64,000 nt of DNA from Gautieria morchelliformis (Eukaryota; Basidiomycota; Agaricomycetes; Gomphales; Gomphaceae): positions 1-64,000 of the forward strand of contig WHVA01000478.1 of the NCBI GenBank assembly GCA_015179125.1. Direction: 5' to 3'. Both the position numbers and the translations under genes were made by a program. This document shows positions 59,622 through 64,000 of the stretch, piece by piece (positions within the stretch are counted from its first letter, which is position 1; the number at the start of each line of letters is the position of its first letter). The notes below the pieces were generated by a model. It saw only the letters and a program-made list of their open reading frames with translations, was not told where the DNA came from and made no database searches.

Positions 59622-60080
59622 CTATACCTTTGGGGTCTTTCCCAACCCTTTCGATGTCAGTGTAAAGATCGGAGCCGGAGTCGAATTGATATCAGCTTCT
59701 GCAGGTACCGGTTCCAATATCGATGCCGAACTCTCCAACCATACCCTTGCTTTCTGTATCTCCTTCGCCAACTTGTACACTTCGGATGGCCTTTCGAACG
59801 TCTGGTCGATCACCTCCTCGACCTGCAGCATTTTCCAAAGCTCCTCATAAACCTCGTTAATGAGCAAACAGAAACCGGTAGAAGACAGAACGGTACTCAC
59901 TTGAACCTCTGCTGCATCGACCAACCACTGCTCCACATCCCCACACGACTCTCCCCGAAGCTCCGTCCTAACCTTTGACACTGTCTGCGATCGGTCGAGG
60001 AGTATTAAGTACCCAGGTGTCGTCATAGGGGCAGTACACTTAGCTTGGGTGCTTAGATGGGTTTCATAGCCCCGTTCCAC
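59622..60080 (-). CDS. Antisense ORF in the 3' region of gypsy-3
   Basis: 152 codons on the strand opposite to pol, unbroken in an element whose pol is full of stops. Composition is protein-like: LRGESCGDVEQWLVDAAEVQ, INEVYEELWKMLQVEEVIDQ, RPSEVYKLAKEIQKARVWLE, mostly helical with acidic residues. No known domain recognised. It lies between the chromodomain and the 3' LTR; the true start could lie upstream of Met 60080. Function unknown. It may be an element accessory gene or part of a captured gene. Confidence 0.45.
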   Translation of the reverse strand: MERGYETHLSTQAKCTAPMTTPGYLILLDRSQTVSKVRTELRGESCGDVEQWLVDAAEVQVSTVLSSTGFCLLINEVYEELWKMLQVEEVIDQTFERPSEVYKLAKEIQKARVWLESSASILEPVPAEADINSTPAPIFTLTSKGLGKTPKV

Positions 60081-60130
60081 GCCGCATTTTTAAACAAAAG
60101 AAGAAGTCATGCATGGACCATGTAGCTAGG

Positions 60131-61717
60131 TGTCAAGATTGGATTTTGGGTGTTAGTATGGCATGTTAGTGGCGAATTCCCGAGTGCGATCTAGCGAATC
60201 GCCCAGCGAACAGTACTGAAGAGGTAAGAGTTAAGAAGTAAGAGGGTTACTCGAAAGGAATTCGCCCTGATATACAGTCATAGCGAAATAGCCTGTTTCA
60301 CTTGACGATGTAACATGCAAGGTGTTACGGAAAGGTTGTCTAAGTAGCAACAATCCTTTCGCCGGCGAAGGCACTCCTTTGGAGCCCTTCGCTGACAGCA
60401 CAGAAAATAACTCAAAGGCTAAGGTAACAAATATGAAGTATGAGAACTCACTGGTGATGCCTAAGTCTTCTTCTGGTCGAAGATAGAAATCTACAGGGGA
60501 AGGCTCAAGACGATAGTCACAGCGAGGTCAAGTTTGCACAAGATGGACGTATGATAATTAAACTGGAGAATATACATGTGAATGTAGACTACTTATGCTG
60601 AATGCTCATATGGTGCTAGCAAATAGGAAAGAGGCCATCTGGGGTCAGGGTTGGATAGGGGTGCGCGGTCAGGATACATAGTAGATGAATTAGACATACA
60701 ATAGAATGGAAGAGGGGTGCAAACATGAAATGACAGAGAGGAAAGAGGGAGAAGGCCCCTATGTACGAAAACACGCCTTGGGACCTGCATATACACCACC
60801 CTGCATGGACTCTTCGTCTGCTAGGTTGATCCCACATGACCTACGGGCAGGATGCCCCGCGAATGCATTCTGGCCATAGGGACACCCAAAGGAGGTTGAG
60901 TTGAGAAGATGATGGGACCAGTGATGAACCATCAATCCGGGTAAAGGATGTCGATCGTGTTTGATGGCGTGCCTGCTGGCGAATGATATGAGTAGCGAAT
61001 GGTCATATGGCGAATGTGGCAAATAGCGAATGGAGTGAGGAGTGAATGGAGCAAACATGAGCGAACATGGAAGAGTGGTGAGAGGGAAAACAGGGATAGC
61101 TGGGTACAAGAAATAAATGAGTCATGACAGCCTGCACCTCCTTGCAATTCATGATAGGACCAGTGATGAACCATCAATCCAGGTAAAGGATGTCGATCGT
61201 GTTTGATGGCATGGCTACTGGCGAATGACGCGAGTAGCGAATGGTCATTTGGCGAATGTGGCGAATAGTGGATGGAGCAAAGAGTGAATGGAGCGAAGCC
61301 AAGCGAACATGGAAGAGTGGTGGTGAAAAGGAAAACAGGGATAGCTGGATACAAGAAATGAATGGGTCATGACAACTGTGTAGTGAGAACTTCAGCAAAG
61401 CTAATTCGTCCTGCCCTGCAATGGTATGAGTGCCATTGAGTCCAACCTGCAAGGAGGCTGCAACTGACACTATCTGAATGCATCCTGAGCATGTGGGTCT
61501 GCCATGGAGTGGGAGTTTAACAGATGATGGGTTCTATGATGGATGAGGGCCCCAACACCTGGCATCCTGGCAGGAATGATGCGAATAGCGAATGCGAAAG
61601 CAGTATGGTGACGAATATTTTGGCAAGATATTCGCTGGTTCGGGAAGCCGTTCACTGGTTCATGAGGTCATTCGCTGTGTGCTGAGGGATTATTCGCAGA
61701 ATAAACGAATCATGACA
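60131..61717 (-). mobile_element. Solo LTR C2 (reverse) with internal tandem duplication
   Basis: Begins (minus strand) TGTCATGA at 61717 and ends CTTGACA at 60131, flanked by CTAGG (60126-60130, 61718-61722). At 1,587 bp it is longer than the 1,029-bp C LTR because a segment of about 240 bp near its 5' end (roughly 60905-61130 and 61145-61375) is repeated, each copy closing with a TCATGACA-like motif. Inserted in the 3' region of its own family member gypsy-3. Confidence 0.88.
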
Positions 61718-61830
61718 CTAGGCAGGGCCCAGAACTAAGAGATCCCATCGGGGGACCCATTACGTCTTTAACATTTCCGCCCCACCATCGGACACAGCGT
61801 CGTTGGACTCCGAAGCTAGGAGGGGGGTAC

Positions 61831-62859
61831 TGTCATGACCTGTCTATTTCCCTTACCCCGCTGCCTCTACGTTCCCCCTTGTCACTCCCTAGCATCTTCA
61901 CCAGAGTTCGCCTCACCCTTCGACCACTCTTCCTCTACGTCCACTCCATTCGCTGTTCGTCACATTCGCTGAACAACTATTTGCTGCTCGCATCATTCGC
62001 CAACAGGCACACCATCAAACACGATCAATGTCCCCTATCCAGTATGATGGCTTATCACTGGTCCCATCAGCTTCTCGATCCAACCCCTTTGGGTGTTCAT
62101 ATGGCCAGGATGTGTTCACAGGACGTCCCGTCCGTAGGTCGTGTGGGATCAACCCAGTAGACAAAGAGTCCATGCAGGGTAGCATGTATGCAGGTCCCAA
62201 GACATGGTTTTGTACATAAGTGCTTTCACCACCTTTATTCTCTGTGGTTTCATGTTCGCACTCCTCCCTCACTCTATTGTATGTTTATTCCATCTATTTC
62301 GTATCATGACTGGGCACCCCTATCCAACCCTAACTCACAACGGCCTCTTTCCTATTCACTGATACCTTATGAGCATTCAATATAAGTAGTTTACATTCGC
62401 ATGTATATTCCTCAGTTCAATTATCATACGTCCATCTTGGGCAAACTTGACCTCGCTGTGATCATTGTCTTGAGCCTTCTCCTGTAGATTCCTATCTTCG
62501 ACCAGAAGAGGACTTAGGCATCACTGGTGAGTTCTCATACTTCATCTTCGTTACCTTAGCCTTCGAACTATTTTCTGTTCTGTCGGCGAAGGGCTCCAAA
62601 GGAGCACCTTCACCGGCGAATGGATTGTTGCTACTTAGACAACCCTTCCGTGACACCTTGCACGTTACATCGTCAAGTGGCACGGGCTATTTCGCTACGA
62701 CTGTAGATAGGGCGAGCTCCGTTCGGGCAGCCCTCTTATCTTGTGAACATTTGTTGGTTCACCTATTCGCCGAACGGCATACTTATTCGCACAAGTTATT
62801 CGGGCATTCGCTGTGTTCACTATACACAATATTAACGCCTAAAAACCAATCTTGACAGG
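61831..62859 (+). repeat. Gypsy-3 3' LTR (family C)
   Basis: 1,029 bp, TGTCATGACC...CTTGACA, preceded by a purine run. The best reference for the C family in this window. A small overlap motif CCTTCGCCGGCGAA-type palindrome lies near 62595-62622. Confidence 0.88.
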
Positions 62860-63619
62860 CAGTTTACTGCTGCTGGCAACTGTCACAGAGGGCGTCCCAG
62901 AGGACGCAAACATTTCTGGTCCTAGCAAAGTTTGCTTCGGCGCTGGTAACAATGCAGGCGTTTCTTCTCCATCACCGTCATCGCCGTGAGCATGTTTCAG
63001 AATTGATAAAGAAGTTCCTTCAAGACGATCTCCTTCTGTTTCCAGTATGGGTTTCAATGCCAACTGAACTCAATTGATCACCAATTGATAAGTCATTGAA
63101 TTACTCCATGGATGGGCGCATCTCGGGCTCAGGGTTCAGGGGTGGATCCGCTGATCGCTGGGTTGGCTATGCATTCATGAGTCAACGGGACATTGTGGTA
63201 TATTGTGTGGATGTGTGTGCGCTCGAAGGGAGAGGCTGATGATCAGTGGCACATGTGAATTGTGACATAGGAAGGGTTAGACAGGAGAAATGTGAATAGA
63301 CGTGTTGGAATGGAATTGTGACAATACAAGGTATTAAGATCTATATCTTTTACATCCAACCCAAGGCCCAGATCTGTCCTGAGCACATCCCAAGGACTAG
63401 GCCAAGTTCCCAAGCCTTTGGCTTTGAACTATCCTGGAGTGGCACCAAGGTTGTAGGCTGAGTTGCGTGTTAAGTGAGGGCCATGGGTGTTCAGACTTAC
63501 ATCAGGAGTGGAGTGGCCACCCCTGACTTTGATCAGGGACATAGGGTATATAAGTAGCATGCAGGCAGCAGGGATCCCCAGCTTTTCCTCTTTGGATTCT
63601 CCTCCGCCAGACCATGGGA
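62860..63619. other. Flank of gypsy-3 with a broken minus-strand ORF
   Basis: A minus-strand ORF (63063-62839) begins MALKPILETEGDRLEG and contains HGDDGDGEETPALLPAP, then runs into the gypsy-3 LTR, so it may be the N-terminal end of a gene or gag cut by that insertion. Not recognised. 63064-63619 shows no further gene. Confidence 0.35.
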
Positions 63620-64000
63620 GTTCCACTGTCAAGGAAGAGTTGCCCTTACACTTACCGACTGCATGGTGTACCCACATCTGCAGCAGAACAAGTGGACTCA
63701 ATGCCTTCCTGCAGGAGAATTTCTCCAATGGATCTCTGTCAAAGTCACCCATGGCATCTTCTGTCTTCTTCATCAAGAAGGAGGACAGCTCACTCTGGCT
63801 CATGCAGGACTACTGGGCCTGGAATGTGATCACAATCAGGAACAGGTACCTGATCCCACTGATCTCCGAGCTCATCAACCAGCTCCAGGGGGGCGAAGTA
63901 CTTTGCCAAGCTCAATATCTGGTGGGGCTTCAACAATGTCTGGATCCCAGAGGGAGAAAAGTGGAAGGCTCATTTCTAACTATGGTGGTGGATGTGCTTC
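63620..64000 (+). pseudogene. Gypsy-4 reverse transcriptase remnant (runs off window)
   Basis: Decayed Ty3 RT: LNAFLQENFSNGSLSKSPM, SSVFFIKKEDSSLWLMQDYW, IRNRYLIPLISELINQL, then after a frame change YFAKLNIWWGFNNVWI and EKWKAHF before a stop. Several Arg positions of the family are Trp here (CGG to TGG), another sign of CpG loss. It is interrupted by the right edge. Confidence 0.82.

Larger units (their letters stand above)
54889..62859 (+). mobile_element. Gypsy-3: 5'-truncated Ty3 chromovirus of LTR family C
   Basis: Begins in the gag tail at the join with gypsy-2; protease, RT, RNase H, integrase and chromodomain follow to 59190. Then comes a long 3' region with an antisense ORF, interrupted by solo LTR C2. 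A purine run (GAAGCTAGGAGGGGGG, 61812-61827) sits just before the 3' LTR (61831-62859). The 5' LTR is missing. Many stops; dead element. Confidence 0.85.

Noticed and set aside
60593-61470. Repeated minus-strand ORFs starting MYPAIPVF
   Set aside because: They arise from the tandem duplication inside solo LTR C2 and carry no domain.

Overview
The window looks like a piece of nuclear genome from a filamentous basidiomycete, most likely an Agaricomycete. The evidence is many GT-AG introns of about 45-65 nt, micro-exons, a basidiomycete-type intersectin gene (EH, WH2, SH3, SH3, DH, PH), a Zn2Cys6 activator, and a large nest of Ty3/gypsy and Ty1/copia retrotransposons with CpG-type decay. No species is claimed. 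All intron boundaries and joins were read by eye from the sequence.

Left part (1-20.4 kb) is host gene space: the start of an oligosaccharyltransferase WBP1/OST48 gene (minus, cut by the window edge), divergent from an adenylate kinase (plus), then a Zn2Cys6 transcription factor (plus), a 3.2 kb gene-poor stretch with palindromes and decayed repeats, and four minus-strand genes: CDC73 (Paf1 complex), a roughly 1,900-residue intersectin/Cin1-like endocytic scaffold, an uncharacterised coiled-coil protein and a short-chain dehydrogenase. From 20.4 to 22.4 kb there is a degenerate direct repeat and a possible fatty-acid dioxygenase 3' end.

Right part (about 22.4-64 kb) is a transposon island. 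A copia element (copia-2) is split by gypsy-1 (23858-44427, minus strand, target duplication GTTAG). Gypsy-1 itself carries solo LTR C1 (holding solo LTR B1), an inverted-repeat element F (holding solo LTR B2, which holds full-length copia-1), and solo LTR E. Almost every layer can be peeled by its own target site duplication. Gypsy-2 (47460 onward, plus strand) is a relative of gypsy-1, carries solo LTR B3 and breaks off inside its integrase, where the reading frame runs directly into another Ty3 element, gypsy-3, whose 3' LTR (61831-62859) is of family C. A final gypsy reverse transcriptase remnant runs off the right edge.

Points most worth a second look: a third ORF in the env position of gypsy-1 (split N-terminal region, coiled coil, PKKKRK nuclear signal), an antisense ORF between pol and the 3' LTR of gypsy-3, an in-frame 1,067-residue fusion of two Ty3 pol regions, recurrent loss of catalytic Asp residues and CGA codons at CpG sites, and micro-exons of 13 and 21 nt placed on functional motifs of two host genes.
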